Counted from the stretch's first letter, positions 44,361 through 54,586 are shown. The stretch: DNA of 64,000 nt from Bradyrhizobium sp. WBOS07 (GCF_024585165.1 NZ_CP029008.1:1426001-1490000); one strand, 5' to 3'. The notes: generated from the letters alone by a model not told the origin. Numbers and translations: made by a program.

Positions 44361-46517
44361 CTATTCGGCGGCGCCGTCCCGCACGCGCCGGATTCGGGCC
44401 GCGCGATGCAGAACGCGCGACAATTCCTCGATCGAATAGGGCTTTTGCACCAGATCGAAGCCGGCCGCGCCCTCTTGCGACAGAGCCTGGCTGTAGCCCG
44501 TGGTCAGCACGACCGGCACGTCGATGCCGCGGTCGCAGATGGCCTGCGCCAGATCGAGCCCGGTCATCCCCGGCATCACCACGTCCGAGAACACGACGTC
44601 GAAGCGGTCCGCATCAAGGACGAGCTCCGCGAGCGCATCGGTTGCATTGTCGACCAGCGTGATGCTGTAGCCGAGCTCGGTGAGGCCATCGGCGGCGAAA
44701 TTGGCCAGCTCGATATTGTCCTCGACCACCAGCACCGACATGCCGCTGCCAGCCACCGCCGGCGCCGTGTTGGGCGCCTGCCGCTGCGGCAGCAGCTCGG
44801 GTGGCACGCGCGGCAGATAGAGCGAGAAGGTGCTGCCGTGTCCCACCTCGCTCGTGACCGTCACCTCGCCGCCGGATTGCCGGGCGAAGCCGAACACCTG
44901 GGACAGGCCAAGGCCGGTGCCGTGACCGACCTGCTTGGTGGTGAAGAACGGCTCGAAGATGCGCCCCAATCGGGCGGCGGGAATGCCGATGCCGGTGTCG
45001 CTGACGGTCACGCTGACGAAGCCATGGTTGGCCGAGCTCTGGCCGCCCAAGTTCTGGCCGGTCAGCGTGTCCGGAATGGCGGTCGTGGGCTCGACCTTGA
45101 AGGTGATCCTGCCCTTGCCCTGCATGGCGTCGCGCGCGTTGGTTGCCATGTTGATCAGCGCCGTCTCGAACTGGCCGGCATCGGCACGGACGAGGCAGGG
45201 CTCGGTGGGCAGGCGCATGGCGACCTCGATGGCCGGTCCCAGCAGGGGCGCCAGCATGTCGCGCAGCGACTGCATCCGTTCGCCGACGTCGAACACCTCC
45301 GGCTTCAGGGTCTGACGCCGCGCAAAGGCGAGCAGCTGCGAGGTCAGCTTGGCCGCGCGGGCCACCGCATCCGCAATGGCCGTGATGTAGCGCTGGCGGC
45401 GCTCCTCCGTCAGCTGCGGCCGGTTCAGCAAGTCGACGGAGGCGCGGATCACCGTCAGCAGATTGTTGAAATCGTGCGCGACGCCGCCGGTGAGCTGTCC
45501 AAGCGCCTCCAGGCGCTGGCTGTGCTTGAGCGCCTCCTCGGCCTCGCGCCGCTTGGCGGCTTCGGCCTGAATCTGCTGGGTGCGCCGCAACGCCAGCGCC
45601 AGCAGCAGAAACAGCAGCGCGGTAGCGGGAAGGCCGAACACCAGATGCTGGCCGATCGTGGCCAGCCAGCGCGCGCGGATCGCCGAGGTCTCGAGCCCGG
45701 CGCTGACATAGATCGGGTATTCCGCGACGCGCCGGTAGCCGATCCGACGCTCGATCCCGTCGGACGGCCAGGCGATGGTGATGAGGCCGTGCTCGGGGCG
45801 CGCCGCGATCTCCCGGCCGACCGGTCCGCTCGGATCGAGCCTGAGGTCGCGGTCGAGCCGCGGGACATGCGTGAGCATCGCGCCATCGGTGCGGCCCATC
45901 GCGAAGAAGCTGCCGGGATCCGATCCGATGCGGGCGTAGAAGCTCTCGAAATATTCGGGGAGGACCGAGGCCTGGATCACCCCGATGAAACGGCCGTCGT
46001 CGGAATCGCGCCGGCGGCTCACCCCGAAGAAGCGCGCGCCTTGATAGGGCGGACGCGGCGTCAGCGCCGCGCCGATGAACGTGCCGATGGCCTGGTCGAC
46101 ATGGGCGTAGAAATAGTCGCGGTCGGCGAAGCTCAGCTCCGGCGGCGGCGAGACGAGGCTGTTGACCAGCGCCTTTCCGTCCGCGTCGAAGATCCAGGCC
46201 GATTTCAGCTGCGGCAGCGCGTCGGTCAGCCGCTTCAGGCGGCGGTGCAGCGCCGGCTCGCGCGCGCGGATGGTGTCGTCGGACAGGCCGCGGACCACCT
46301 CGTTGAGCTCGGCCAGGCTGCGGTCGATGGTCTCGAACACCTTGAGCGCGTGCTCGTGCGCGACGTCGAGCGTGCGCTCGATCTCCCGGTCGGCGATGGC
46401 CCTGGTCGAGCTGTAGGAGATGCTGGCCGCGATCACGAACAGCGCAACCGGCAGCGCCAGGGATGCCGCCATCATCCACTGCAACAGCCTCAGCGAGTTG
46501 CGTTGCGCCCTCTGCAC
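44361..46517 (-). CDS. Hybrid histidine kinase with periplasmic sensor and C-terminal receiver
   Basis: This is a 718-residue membrane kinase: helix 1 at about 15-36, a dCache-like extracytoplasmic sensor (37-285), helix 2 at about 290-310, a coiled linker, a HisKA domain with His348 in GGVAHDFNNLL, an ATPase domain (DTGIGIP and GHGTGLGLSQV motifs), and a receiver at about 595-710 with Asp in VVFSDVVMPGM and Lys in LVQKPYS. No response regulator gene is adjacent. It is transcribed in the same direction as the ABC exporter 55 bp downstream and could control it. Stimulus unknown. Confidence 0.92.
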   Translation of the reverse strand: MQRAQRNSLRLLQWMMAASLALPVALFVIAASISYSSTRAIADREIERTLDVAHEHALKVFETIDRSLAELNEVVRGLSDDTIRAREPALHRRLKRLTDALPQLKSAWIFDADGKALVNSLVSPPPELSFADRDYFYAHVDQAIGTFIGAALTPRPPYQGARFFGVSRRRDSDDGRFIGVIQASVLPEYFESFYARIGSDPGSFFAMGRTDGAMLTHVPRLDRDLRLDPSGPVGREIAARPEHGLITIAWPSDGIERRIGYRRVAEYPIYVSAGLETSAIRARWLATIGQHLVFGLPATALLFLLLALALRRTQQIQAEAAKRREAEEALKHSQRLEALGQLTGGVAHDFNNLLTVIRASVDLLNRPQLTEERRQRYITAIADAVARAAKLTSQLLAFARRQTLKPEVFDVGERMQSLRDMLAPLLGPAIEVAMRLPTEPCLVRADAGQFETALINMATNARDAMQGKGRITFKVEPTTAIPDTLTGQNLGGQSSANHGFVSVTVSDTGIGIPAARLGRIFEPFFTTKQVGHGTGLGLSQVFGFARQSGGEVTVTSEVGHGSTFSLYLPRVPPELLPQRQAPNTAPAVAGSGMSVLVVEDNIELANFAADGLTELGYSITLVDNATDALAELVLDADRFDVVFSDVVMPGMTGLDLAQAICDRGIDVPVVLTTGYSQALSQEGAAGFDLVQKPYSIEELSRVLHRAARIRRVRDGAAE

Positions 46518-46705
46518 AGTCGCTCCGTCCCTGACGGAAGCTTAACTGAATCTCGCGCGAGGAAGGAAGCAGCTAATGCGGGAACCGGTGGTTGTGGTCC
46601 CAAATATTTGCGCGCGCGGCGGATGGAGAAGATTCTCCTCGAATTGACCGCGATCTCGGAACGTCCCGGCCGGTCCGGCCGGAACGCGAAGCATGAACGT
46701 CGTCT

Positions 46706-47488
46706 TCAGACCTGGCGCTCGACCATCTTGAGCTTGAGCTCGGCGATGGCTTCGGCAGGGTTGAGGCCTTTCGGACAGGCCTTGGCGCAGTTCATGATGG
46801 TGTGGCAGCGATAGAGCCGGAACGGATCCTCGAGATTGTCGAGCCGCTCGCCGGTCGCCTCGTCCCGCGAATCGGACACCCAGCGGTTGGCCTGGAGCAG
46901 CGCGGCGGGGCCGAGATAGCGTTCGCTGTTCCACCAATAGCTCGGGCACGAGGTCGAGCAGCAGGCGCAGAGGATGCATTCGTAGAGGCCGTCGAGCTTC
47001 TCGCGGTCCTCGTGGCTCTGGCGCCATTCCTTCTGCGGCGTCGGCGAGGACGTCTTCAGCCACGGCTCGACCGAGGCGTATTGCGCGTAGAAATTGGTGA
47101 GGTCGGGGACGAGGTCCTTCACCACCGGCTGGTGCGGCAGCGGATTGACCTTCACCGCGCCGTCCTTGACGTCGTGCATCGAGCGGGTGCAGGCCAGCGT
47201 GTTCTGGCCGTCGATGTTCATGGCGCAGGAGCCGCAGACGCCTTCGCGGCAGGAGCGGCGGAAGGTCAGCGACGGGTCGATGTGGTTCTTGATCCAGATC
47301 AGGCCGTCCAGCACCATCGGACCGCAATCGTTGGTGTCGACGTAATAGGTGTCGACGCTCGGATTCTTGCCGTCGTCCGGATTCCAGCGATAGACGCGAA
47401 ACTCGCGAAGCTCGGTCGCGCCCGGGGGCTTCGGCCAGGTCTTGCCGCCGGTGATCTTGGAGTTCTTCGGAAGTGCGAATTCAACCAT
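46706..47488 (-). CDS. sdhB: Succinate dehydrogenase iron-sulfur subunit SdhB
   Basis: SdhB passes electrons from FAD to quinone in complex II. The 260-residue protein holds all three cluster motifs: [13 protein letters not shown] with the later AC ([2Fe-2S]), [12 protein letters not shown] ([4Fe-4S]) and [17 protein letters not shown] ([3Fe-4S]). It is the last gene of the sdhCDAB order on the minus strand, 24 bp after sdhA. The C-terminal VERQV end is normal. Confidence 0.98.
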   Translation of the reverse strand: MVEFALPKNSKITGGKTWPKPPGATELREFRVYRWNPDDGKNPSVDTYYVDTNDCGPMVLDGLIWIKNHIDPSLTFRRSCREGVCGSCAMNIDGQNTLACTRSMHDVKDGAVKVNPLPHQPVVKDLVPDLTNFYAQYASVEPWLKTSSPTPQKEWRQSHEDREKLDGLYECILCACCSTSCPSYWWNSERYLGPAALLQANRWVSDSRDEATGERLDNLEDPFRLYRCHTIMNCAKACPKGLNPAEAIAELKLKMVERQV

Positions 47489-47512
47489 TTCGATAAGGCC
47501 TTCGCTGTTCGC

Positions 47513-49348
47513 TCAGTACACACGCGCCTTCGGCGGGATGTACTGCACGTCGTTGGTCATGGTGTAGTCGTGGACCGGGCGGTAGTCGATCTGGACCTTG
47601 CCGGCATCGTCGAGCCAGGCCAGCGTGTGCTTCATCCAGTTCTTGTCGTCGCGCTCGGAGAAGTCCTCGCGGGCATGGGCGCCGCGGCTCTCGGTGCGGT
47701 TGGCGGCCGAGTTCATCGTCACCACCGCCTGCGCGATCAGGTTGTCGAACTCCAGCGTCTCGACGAGGTCGGAATTCCACACCAGCGAGCGATCGGACAC
47801 CGCGATGTCGGTGATGCCGCTGTGGACCTTCGCGATCAGGTTCTGGCCTTCGCTCAGCACTTCGCCGGTGCGGAACACCGCGCAATTGTTCTGCATCACG
47901 TGCTGCATGCCTTCGCGCAGCTTCGCGGTCGGGGTGCCGCCGGAGGCGTAGCGGTAATGATCGAGACGGCTGAGCGCCTTCTCCGCCGAGTTCGCCGGCA
48001 GTTCCGGCTGCTCGGCGTTGGGCGTCAGCTTCGCAGCGCAGCGCAGCGCCGCGGCGCGGCCGAACACGACGAGGTCGATCAGCGAGTTGGAGCCGAGCCG
48101 GTTGGCGCCGTGCACGGAGACGCAGGCGGCTTCGCCCAGCGCCATCAGGCCGGGAACCACGGCATTGTCGTCGCCGTCCCGCTTGGTCAGCACTTCGCCG
48201 TGGTAGTTGGTGGGAATGCCGCCCATGTTGTAGTGCGTGGTCGGCACGATCGGGATCGGCTCGCGCGTCACGTCGACATTTGCGAAGATCTTTGCGGACT
48301 CGGAGATGCCGGGCAGCCGCTCGGCCAGCACAGCGGGATCGAGATGGTCGAGATGCAGGAAGATGTGGTCCTTCTTCTTGCCGACGCCGCGTCCCTCGCG
48401 GATCTCGATGGTCATCGCGCGCGAGACGACGTCGCGCGAGGCGAGGTCCTTGGCCGACGGCGCGTAGCGCTCCATGAAGCGCTCGCCCTCGGAATTGACG
48501 AGGTAGCCGCCTTCGCCGCGCGCGCCTTCGGTGACGAGGCAGCCGGCGCCGTAGATGCCGGTCGGGTGGAACTGGACGAACTCCATGTCCTGGAGCGGCA
48601 GGCCGGCACGCAGCACCATGCCGCCACCGTCGCCGGTGCAGGTATGGGCCGAGGTGCAGGAGGCGTAGACGCGGCCATAGCCGCCGGTGGCCAGGATCGT
48701 GGTTTGGGCGCGGAAGCGATGCAGCGTGCCGTCGTCGAGCTTGAGCGCGATCACGCCGCGGCAGGCGCCCTGGTCGTCCATGATCAGGTCGATGGCGAAG
48801 AACTCGATGAAGAACTCGGCCGCGTGGCGCAGCGACTGGCCGTACATCGTGTGCAGCATGGCGTGGCCGGTACGGTCGGCAGCGGCGCAGGTGCGCTGCG
48901 CCTGGCCCTTGCCGAAGTCCATGGTCATGCCGCCGAACGGACGCTGATAGATCTTGCCGTCCTCGGTGCGCGAAAACGGCACGCCCCAATGCTCGAGCTC
49001 GTAGACCGCCGCGGGCGCGTTGCGCACCATGTATTCGATCGCGTCCTGGTCCCCCAGCCAGTCCGACCCCTTCACGGTGTCGTACATGTGCCAGCGCCAG
49101 TCGTCCTTGTGCATGTTGCCGAGCGAGGCGGAGATGCCGCCCTGCGCCGCGACGGTGTGCGAGCGGGTCGGAAACACCTTGGTGATGCAGGCCGTGCGCA
49201 GGCCGGCCTCGCTGCAGCCGACGACGGCGCGCAGGCCCGCGCCGCCGGCGCCGACCACGACGACGTCGTAGGTGTGGTCTTCGATCGGATAGGCTTTGCC
49301 GTTGGTGGCGGGAGCGCCGTTGCCCGAGCCATTCGTTGTATTGGCCAT
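47513..49348 (-). CDS. sdhA: Succinate dehydrogenase flavoprotein subunit SdhA
   Basis: SdhA oxidises succinate to fumarate with covalently bound FAD. The 611-residue sequence has [17 protein letters not shown] for [13 protein letters not shown] with the flavinylated His, and the [20 protein letters not shown] and [12 protein letters not shown] regions of the active site and substrate channel. It follows sdhD by 4 bp, consistent with an operon. Length and motifs are normal. Confidence 0.98.
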   Translation of the reverse strand: MANTTNGSGNGAPATNGKAYPIEDHTYDVVVVGAGGAGLRAVVGCSEAGLRTACITKVFPTRSHTVAAQGGISASLGNMHKDDWRWHMYDTVKGSDWLGDQDAIEYMVRNAPAAVYELEHWGVPFSRTEDGKIYQRPFGGMTMDFGKGQAQRTCAAADRTGHAMLHTMYGQSLRHAAEFFIEFFAIDLIMDDQGACRGVIALKLDDGTLHRFRAQTTILATGGYGRVYASCTSAHTCTGDGGGMVLRAGLPLQDMEFVQFHPTGIYGAGCLVTEGARGEGGYLVNSEGERFMERYAPSAKDLASRDVVSRAMTIEIREGRGVGKKKDHIFLHLDHLDPAVLAERLPGISESAKIFANVDVTREPIPIVPTTHYNMGGIPTNYHGEVLTKRDGDDNAVVPGLMALGEAACVSVHGANRLGSNSLIDLVVFGRAAALRCAAKLTPNAEQPELPANSAEKALSRLDHYRYASGGTPTAKLREGMQHVMQNNCAVFRTGEVLSEGQNLIAKVHSGITDIAVSDRSLVWNSDLVETLEFDNLIAQAVVTMNSAANRTESRGAHAREDFSERDDKNWMKHTLAWLDDAGKVQIDYRPVHDYTMTNDVQYIPPKARVY

Positions 49349-49352
49349 GGGT

Positions 49353-49769
49353 TTACACTCCGGAGGAAAGTTTCAGGATCGCGTAGGTCGAGGCGAGCGC
49401 CACGGCGACCGAGAAGAAGTTGTTGAGCATGATCGAGATGAGCTTCAGCTTCTCGTTATGAACGTAGTCCTCGATCACCACCTGCATGCCGATCTTCATG
49501 TGCCAGGTGCTGGCGAAGATGAACAGCAGCAGGATCACCGCGACGGGAATCGAGCTGAGGATCTGCGCCGCGCCGACCTGGTTGCGGCCGAGCAGCATCA
49601 TGATGATCACCAGCACCGGGATCATCAGCAGCGTCATGGCGACGCCGGTGATGCGCTGGCGCCAGAAATCGGAGGTGCCGGAATGCGCTGCGCCGAGATT
49701 GCGGACGCGGCCGAGCGGGGTCCGCATCGAGGGACGCTTCGGAGAGCCGTGGGATTCGTCGAAGCTCAT
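49353..49769 (-). CDS. sdhD: Succinate dehydrogenase membrane anchor SdhD
   Basis: The 138-residue anchor has three helices (about 40-60, 64-86 and 108-135). [20 protein letters not shown] carries the conserved His/Asp-Tyr quinone and heme region between helices 2 and 3. The basic N-terminus precedes [10 protein letters not shown]. Its ATG overlaps the stop of sdhC (ATGA), typical of translational coupling. Confidence 0.95.
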   Translation of the reverse strand: MSFDESHGSPKRPSMRTPLGRVRNLGAAHSGTSDFWRQRITGVAMTLLMIPVLVIIMMLLGRNQVGAAQILSSIPVAVILLLFIFASTWHMKIGMQVVIEDYVHNEKLKLISIMLNNFFSVAVALASTYAILKLSSGV

Positions 49770-50164
49770 CGTCCGCCTCCGATCGCATAGGCGATGATCC
49801 AGACCAGCACGGTCAGCGCGATGCCGCCGATCAGCGCGCCCCAGGTCAGCGCCTCCCGCTCATTGGCCTTGAAGCCGTAGCCGAGGTCCCAGACGAAATG
49901 CCTGATACCGCTGAGCATGTGGTGCATCAGCGCCCAAGTGTAGCCGAACACGATCAGCCGGCCGATGATGCTGCCGGCGAAGGCCTGGACATGGGCATAG
50001 GCGGCCGGGCCGGAAGCCGCCGCGACCAGCCACCAGACCAGCAGCAGCGTTCCGACGTAAAGGGCGATGCCGGTGGCGCGATGGACGATGGACAGCGCCA
50101 TCGTCAGCGTCCAGCGGTAGACTTGCATGTGTGGCGAAAGCGGTCGTTCGATCCGTGCGGTCAT
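49766..50164 (-). CDS. sdhC: Succinate dehydrogenase cytochrome b556 subunit SdhC
   Basis: The 132-residue anchor begins MTARIERPLSPHMQVYRWTL, with SPHMQVYRW the signature, then SIVHRATGIAL with the quinone-site residues and HHMLSGIRHFVWD with the heme His. It has three membrane helices. I use ATG 50164; a 9-codon longer frame upstream lacks family sequence. It is first in the operon, so the sdh promoter should be within 50165-50641. Confidence 0.95.
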   Translation of the reverse strand: MTARIERPLSPHMQVYRWTLTMALSIVHRATGIALYVGTLLLVWWLVAAASGPAAYAHVQAFAGSIIGRLIVFGYTWALMHHMLSGIRHFVWDLGYGFKANEREALTWGALIGGIALTVLVWIIAYAIGGGR

Positions 50165-50641
50165 GGGCTTTGATGTTGTGTTGCGGCCCAACAGGGGGCG
50201 CGCGGGGATCGGAAAGGTCGGCTCTATTTACGGAGTCGATCTGGCCCGCGCAATCACCAAATCGCCATAAATCGAACCTTCGTTCAGCTCTAGAGCCTTG
50301 ATGATGCAAGGCCAATCAGGGCCTTGGTATACCAGCACATGCGTCCGCCAGCGAAGCAATGAATAAAAATCCACTTTTTGTGGGCGAAGCGAGGTTCGTT
50401 GAAATTACTATTGGAACGCATCTAAGCGGGACATGCCGTTCAAACTTGGACGGCCCGGGTGCCGCCCGCAGCCGCATGCCATTCTGCGTCCTCCGCGCGA
50501 TCGGTTCTGGATATGCGCCCCCTGCATTCCACCCCAGCCGGCAAGCCCGGCGTGTCGACCGCGGGAATCAGATCGCCTAATGCTCCCGGATGCAGCCTCT
50601 GAGCCGAGCCGCTGCGACCAGGTCGCCGGGGCAGGTCAGGG
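50165..50641. other. 477-bp intergenic region between sdhC and the TauE gene (divergent)
   Basis: The region is divergently flanked, so it must carry the sdh promoter and the TauE promoter. The half near sdh is AT-richer (AATAAAAATCCACTTTTTG at about 50358-50390). I see no long open frame, hairpin or recognisable RNA motif. A GGAAC...CGTT pair at 50413-50440 has a 19-bp spacer and is not a match. No repeats of the window's families occur here. Confidence 0.6.
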
Positions 50642-51502
50642 GTGATTGCAGGACTCGATATCAAGGAGCTTGTCGAGCTCGCGGTGTTGCTGATCGCAAC
50701 CGGCGCGCTTTCGGGATTCCTGGCCGGCGTGTTCGGCATCGGCGGCGGTGCGATCCTGGTGCCGGTGTTCTACGAATGCTTCCGCATCGCCGGCGTGCCG
50801 CTCGAGGTGCGCATGCCGCTCTGCGTCGGCACCTCGCTCGCGGTGATCATCCCGACCTCGATCCGTTCGTTCCAGGCGCATTACAGGCGCGGCGCCGTCG
50901 ACATGACGATCCTGCGCAGGTGGTGGCTGCCGATCGTGATCGGCGTCGCCGCCGGCGCCGTGATCGCGCGCTACGCGCCGGAGCGCCTGTTCAAGATCGT
51001 TTTCGTTGCCGTCGCCTATTCCGCGGCGGCGCGCCTGATCTTCGCGCGCGAAGGCTGGAGGTTCGGCGAGGATCTGCCGGAGGGGCCGTTGATGCGTGCC
51101 TATGGCTTCTGCGTCGGCATTCTCTCGACGCTGATGGGCATCGGCGGCGGGCTGTTCTCGAACCTGCTGATGACCTTTTACGGCCGCCCGATCCATCAGG
51201 CGGTTGCCACCTCATCGGCGCTCGCGGTGCTGATCTCGATTCCCGGCGCGATCGGCTACATCTATGCCGGCTGGCCGGCGGCCGCGGCCTATCCGGCCAT
51301 CGCAGCCCTGCAAGTTCCGTTCGCGCTCGGTTACGTCTCGCTGATCGGCGCCGTCTTGGTGATGCCGATGAGCCTCGTCACCGCGCCGCTGGGCGTGAGG
51401 GCGGCGCATGCGATGTCGAAGCGCAGGCTGGAAGTGGCGTTCGGGTGCTATCTGCTCATCGTCGGCAGCCGGTTCGTGCTGAGCTTGTTGGGCGGGCTGT
51501 GA
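50642..51502 (+). CDS. TauE/SafE family sulfite exporter-like permease
   Basis: The 286-residue protein has eight hydrophobic segments and the family's repeated glycine-rich halves: GFLAGVFGIGGGAILVPVFY and GILSTLMGIGGGLFSNLLM. TauE/SafE proteins move sulfite, sulfoacetate or related anions across the inner membrane. The start is a GTG at 50642, with CAGGGGT upstream being a modest site. No sulfur-metabolism gene adjoins it, so specificity is unassigned. Confidence 0.9.
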   Translation: MIAGLDIKELVELAVLLIATGALSGFLAGVFGIGGGAILVPVFYECFRIAGVPLEVRMPLCVGTSLAVIIPTSIRSFQAHYRRGAVDMTILRRWWLPIVIGVAAGAVIARYAPERLFKIVFVAVAYSAAARLIFAREGWRFGEDLPEGPLMRAYGFCVGILSTLMGIGGGLFSNLLMTFYGRPIHQAVATSSALAVLISIPGAIGYIYAGWPAAAAYPAIAALQVPFALGYVSLIGAVLVMPMSLVTAPLGVRAAHAMSKRRLEVAFGCYLLIVGSRFVLSLLGGL

Positions 51503-51532
51503 TAGTTCGGGGCGCTACGCCCTACGCACTCA

Positions 51533-51655
51533 GTGTCATTCCCCGCGAAGGCGGGGAATCCAGTATTCCAGAGATCACAGTGATTGAAACGAGAAGCCGC
51601 GGCGTACTGGATGCCCCGCCTTCGTGCGCAATTGCGCACTAGGCGGGGCATGACG
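51533..51655. repeat. Palindromic repeat, GTGTCATTCCCCGC...GCGGGGCATGAC
   Basis: GTGTCATTCCCCGCGAAGGC and GCACTAGGCGGGGCATGAC end the element, with CCAGTATTCCAG and GTACTGGATGCC inside, as in the 16491 copy. It contains a TGCGCAATTGCGCA palindrome in its right third. It lies between convergent tauE and matB. Confidence 0.8.
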
Positions 51656-51695
51656 GAGACGGTGTGGCGCAGTTTTGCCTGACGTCCGCGCCGCC

Positions 51696-53225
51696 TCACT
51701 TCTTCGCGTAAATATCCTTGTAGGTCTCGCGCAAGATGTTCTTCTGCACCTTGCCCATGGTGTTGCGCGGCAGCTCGTCGACGACGAAGACGCGCTTGGG
51801 CATCTTGAACTTGGCGAGGCGTCCGTCCAGGCCCTTCAGGACCGCGGCTTCGTCGATGCTGGCGCCGGGCTGGCGCACCAGGACCGCGGTGACGCCCTCG
51901 CCGAAATCGGCATGCGGCACGCCGATCACGGCGGACTCGATCACGCCGGGCATGGCGTCGATCTCGCTCTCGATCTCCTTGGGATAGACGTTGAAGCCGC
52001 CGGAGATGACGAGATCCTTGCCGCGACCGAGAATGTGGACGTAGCCCTTGGCGTCGATCTTGCCGAGATCGCCGGTGATGAAGAAGCCGTCGGGGCGGAA
52101 TTCGGCCTTGGTCTTGTCCGGCATGCGCCAGTAACCCTTGAAGACGTTCGGCCCCTTCACCTCGATCATGCCGATCTCTTCATGCGGCAATTCCTTCCCC
52201 GTTTCGGGGTCGGTGACGCGCACCGAGACGCCCGGCAAAGGAAAGCCGACCGCGCCGGGCACCCGCTCGCCGTCATAGGGGTTCGACGTGTTCATGTTGG
52301 TCTCGGTCATGCCGTAGCGCTCGAGCACCGCGTGCCCGGTGCGGGCCGACCATTCGCGATGGGTCTCGGCCAGCAGCGGCGCAGAGCCCGAGATGAACAG
52401 TCGCATGTGCTTGGTGGTCTCGTGCGACAGCGCCGCATTCTGCAGCAGCCGCGTGTAGAAGGTCGGTACACCCATCAGCACCGTGGCGCGTGCCATCAGC
52501 TTGATGATGAGGTCTGGATCGAGCTTCGGCAGGAAGATCATCGACGCCCGCGCGAACAGCGTCACGTTGGTCGCCACGAACAGCCCATGGGTGTGATAGA
52601 TCGGCAGCGCGTGGATCAAGACGTCCTTGTCGGTGAAGCGCCAATAGTCGACGAGCGAGAGCGAGTTCGAGGCGAGATTGTCGTGGCTCAGCATCGCGCC
52701 CTTGGAGCGGCCGGTCGTGCCCGAGGTGTAGAGGATCGCGGCGAGATCGTCGTTCGCCCGCGGCACCGTGGTGAAGTCGCTGCCGGCCTTGTCGGCAGCC
52801 TCGGTCAGCGAGCCCTTGCCGTCGGGCCCGAGCGTCTCGACCCCAGCGTTCACCTTGGCGGCGATCGGGGCGAGGCCTTCGGCCTTGGCGGGATCGCACA
52901 CCACCAGCGACGGTTCGGCGTCGCCGATGAAATAGTCGAGCTCGTTCAGCGTATAGGCGGTGTTGAGCGGCAGATAGACCGCGCCGGCCCGCACCGTGCC
53001 GAGATACAGCACGATGTTGGCGACGGATTTTTCGACCTGCACCGCGACGCGGTCCCCCGGCTTCACCCCGCGCGCGACCAGCACGTTCGCCATCTGCCCC
53101 GCCCGCGCGATCAGATCGCCATAGCTGATGCGGCCCCCGTCATGCGTCTCGATCGCGAGGCGCTTGGGATCGTCGAGGCCGTCGAACAGGCGGGAAAACA
53201 GGTTGGCGTTCGCTGCTGGGTTCAT
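51696..53225 (-). CDS. matB: Malonyl-CoA synthetase MatB
   Basis: The 509-residue acyl-CoA synthetase has ATP/AMP motifs ILYTSGTTGRSKGAM, GYVHILGRGKDLVISGG and a final Lys in RNTMGKVQKNIL. The RVAVQVEKSVANIVLYLG and AVYLPLNTAYTLNELDYFIG segments match rhizobial MatB, which activates malonate. No matA or matC lies nearby; in Rhizobium these form an operon. A methylmalonate or related substrate is possible. Start ATG 53225, divergent from the SDR at 53341. Confidence 0.9.
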   Translation of the reverse strand: MNPAANANLFSRLFDGLDDPKRLAIETHDGGRISYGDLIARAGQMANVLVARGVKPGDRVAVQVEKSVANIVLYLGTVRAGAVYLPLNTAYTLNELDYFIGDAEPSLVVCDPAKAEGLAPIAAKVNAGVETLGPDGKGSLTEAADKAGSDFTTVPRANDDLAAILYTSGTTGRSKGAMLSHDNLASNSLSLVDYWRFTDKDVLIHALPIYHTHGLFVATNVTLFARASMIFLPKLDPDLIIKLMARATVLMGVPTFYTRLLQNAALSHETTKHMRLFISGSAPLLAETHREWSARTGHAVLERYGMTETNMNTSNPYDGERVPGAVGFPLPGVSVRVTDPETGKELPHEEIGMIEVKGPNVFKGYWRMPDKTKAEFRPDGFFITGDLGKIDAKGYVHILGRGKDLVISGGFNVYPKEIESEIDAMPGVIESAVIGVPHADFGEGVTAVLVRQPGASIDEAAVLKGLDGRLAKFKMPKRVFVVDELPRNTMGKVQKNILRETYKDIYAKK

Positions 53226-53340
53226 GCAAGATTTCCTCGACCGCAGGGACTTGTACGACAAGGCTTGTTGGACAAGGCCGGTCAAAACCGAGGGCTGGAT
53301 TAGCAAAAACCGCCCCGCAGAAGCAACGGAGACAGTTTGC

Positions 53341-54102
53341 ATGACCAGAGTTGGGAAACGCGTGGCCTGGGTCACGGGCGGTGGCAGCGGGATCGGAGAG
53401 GCCGGCGCCGAGGCGCTAGCAGCCGACGGCTGGATAGTGGTGGTCTCGGGCCGCCGGCAGTCGGCCCTGGATGCCGTGGTGGCCAAGATCATCGAGGCGG
53501 GCGGAGCCGCGGAGGCCATTGCACTCGACGTCTCCGATGCGGCCGAAGCCCAGAAGGCGGCCGACCGGATCGTCGCCAGGCACGGCCGCATCGACCTGCT
53601 CGTCAACAATGCCGGCATCAATGTTCCCAAGCGAAGCTGGAAGGACATGGAGCTGGAGGGCTGGGACAAGCTGGTCCAGGTCAACCTCAACGGCGTGCTC
53701 TATTGCATGCGCGCCGTGCTGCCGACGATGCGCAAGCAGCAAGACGGCGCGATCATCAACGTCTCGTCCTGGGCCGGTCGCCACGTCTCGAAGATGCCGG
53801 GCCCGGCCTACACCACCACCAAGCATGCGGTGCTGGCGCTGACCCATTCCTTCAACATGGACGAATGCGTCAACGGCCTGCGCGCCTGCTGTTTGATGCC
53901 GGGCGAGGTCGCGACCCCGATCCTCGAGCTGCGCCCGGTGGTGCCGAGCAAGGAGGAGCAGGCGAAGATGCTGCAACCGGAAGACCTCGGCCGCACCATC
54001 GCGTTCATCGCGAGCATGCCGGCGCGCGTTTGCATCAACGAAGTGCTGATCAGCCCGACGCATAATCGCGGCTTCATCCAGACGCCGAACAACAGGGATT
54101 GA
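53341..54102 (+). CDS. SDR family oxidoreductase
   Basis: The 253-residue classical SDR has VTGGGSGIGEAGAEAL, LDVSDAAEAQKAAD, NNAGINVPKRSW, and VSSWAGRHVSK followed by YTTTKHAVL, so Ser, Tyr and Lys of the active site are all in place. SGRRQSALDAV suggests NADPH. It probably reduces a ketone or 3-oxoacyl compound. It is divergent from matB with 115 bp between, so co-regulation is conceivable. Confidence 0.88.
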   Translation: MTRVGKRVAWVTGGGSGIGEAGAEALAADGWIVVVSGRRQSALDAVVAKIIEAGGAAEAIALDVSDAAEAQKAADRIVARHGRIDLLVNNAGINVPKRSWKDMELEGWDKLVQVNLNGVLYCMRAVLPTMRKQQDGAIINVSSWAGRHVSKMPGPAYTTTKHAVLALTHSFNMDECVNGLRACCLMPGEVATPILELRPVVPSKEEQAKMLQPEDLGRTIAFIASMPARVCINEVLISPTHNRGFIQTPNNRD

Positions 54103-54125
54103 GGCGGGCGCGCGAGCCACATTCG

Positions 54126-54260
54126 GTGTCATCCCCGCGAACGCGGGGATCCATAATCACAGGCAGAAATTGTGGGCGCGACTGGTCACTCCGGGTCTTC
54201 GCCAAACATCTTCCTGTGGTTATGGGTCCCGGATCTGCGCTTCGCTTGTCCGGGACGACA
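54126..54260. repeat. Palindromic repeat, GGTGTCATCCCCGC...TGTCCGGGACGAC
   Basis: The second copy of the 42203 element, about 135 bp, with the same CACTCCGGGTCTTCGCCAAA core and the same end (CTTGTCCGGGACGAC). Its ends pair imperfectly. The strand orientation is the same as at 42203. It begins 23 bp after the SDR stop. Confidence 0.8.
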
Positions 54261-54280
54261 TTTGAGCGCGTCGCAGCTGC

Positions 54281-54371
54281 CGTAGGGTGGGCAAAGCGAA
54301 GCGTGCCCACCACTCGTAATTACGGAGAGAGATGGTGGGCACGGCGCTCTGCGCCTTTGCCCACCCTACGG
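54281..54371. repeat. GTAGGGTGGGCAAAG palindromic repeat, copy 2
   Basis: CGTAGGGTGGGCAAAGCGAAG and CTTTGCCCACCCTACGG close the element around GTGCCCACC...GGTGGGCAC arms, as in the 34036, 59444 and 62096 copies. It is only 20 bp from the preceding repeat, making a 240-bp repeat cluster. Confidence 0.85.
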
Positions 54372-54586
54372 CATCGTCTGCTTGCGGAATGTCGCGCCCC
54401 GCACGAACATTCCTGCCGATAGTTTCACGCATCACAAAGAATTTTTCCCCGAAACCGCAACCCAAACCCTCCCGTAGTTCGTGCAACGACGGCGCTGCTG
54501 CATCACCCCTCGATTGTCGCAGCTGCCGTTGTTGCCCCAACTCAACGCCGGCCATCGCCGGCAACAATTCAATCGGGAGACTCTCC
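54372..54586 (+). other. 215-bp leader region of the fasciclin gene
   Basis: No ORF is supported. A GAAACC-N16-CGTA arrangement at 54451-54476 resembles the AAC-type ECF promoters found before fasciclin and sulfite-oxidase-like genes in this group, but the consensus is short and the match is a weak guess. A CGCCGGCCATCGCCGGC hairpin (about 54546-54562) sits near the ribosome-binding region, where CGGGAGA precedes the ATG. Confidence 0.35.

Noticed and set aside
43785..46814. A 1009-codon plus-strand open frame
   Set aside because: It lies antisense to the ABC exporter and the hybrid kinase, both with complete family motifs. Its translation is Arg/Gly/Ala-rich with no domain; high GC makes such shadows common.
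46802..49426. An 874-codon plus-strand open frame
   Set aside because: Antisense to sdhB and sdhA, which are unmistakable. The translation has no recognisable motif.
50413..50440. EcfG promoter before the TauE gene
   Set aside because: GGAAC and CGTT are 19 bp apart, outside the 16-17 bp range, and over 200 bp from the start codon.
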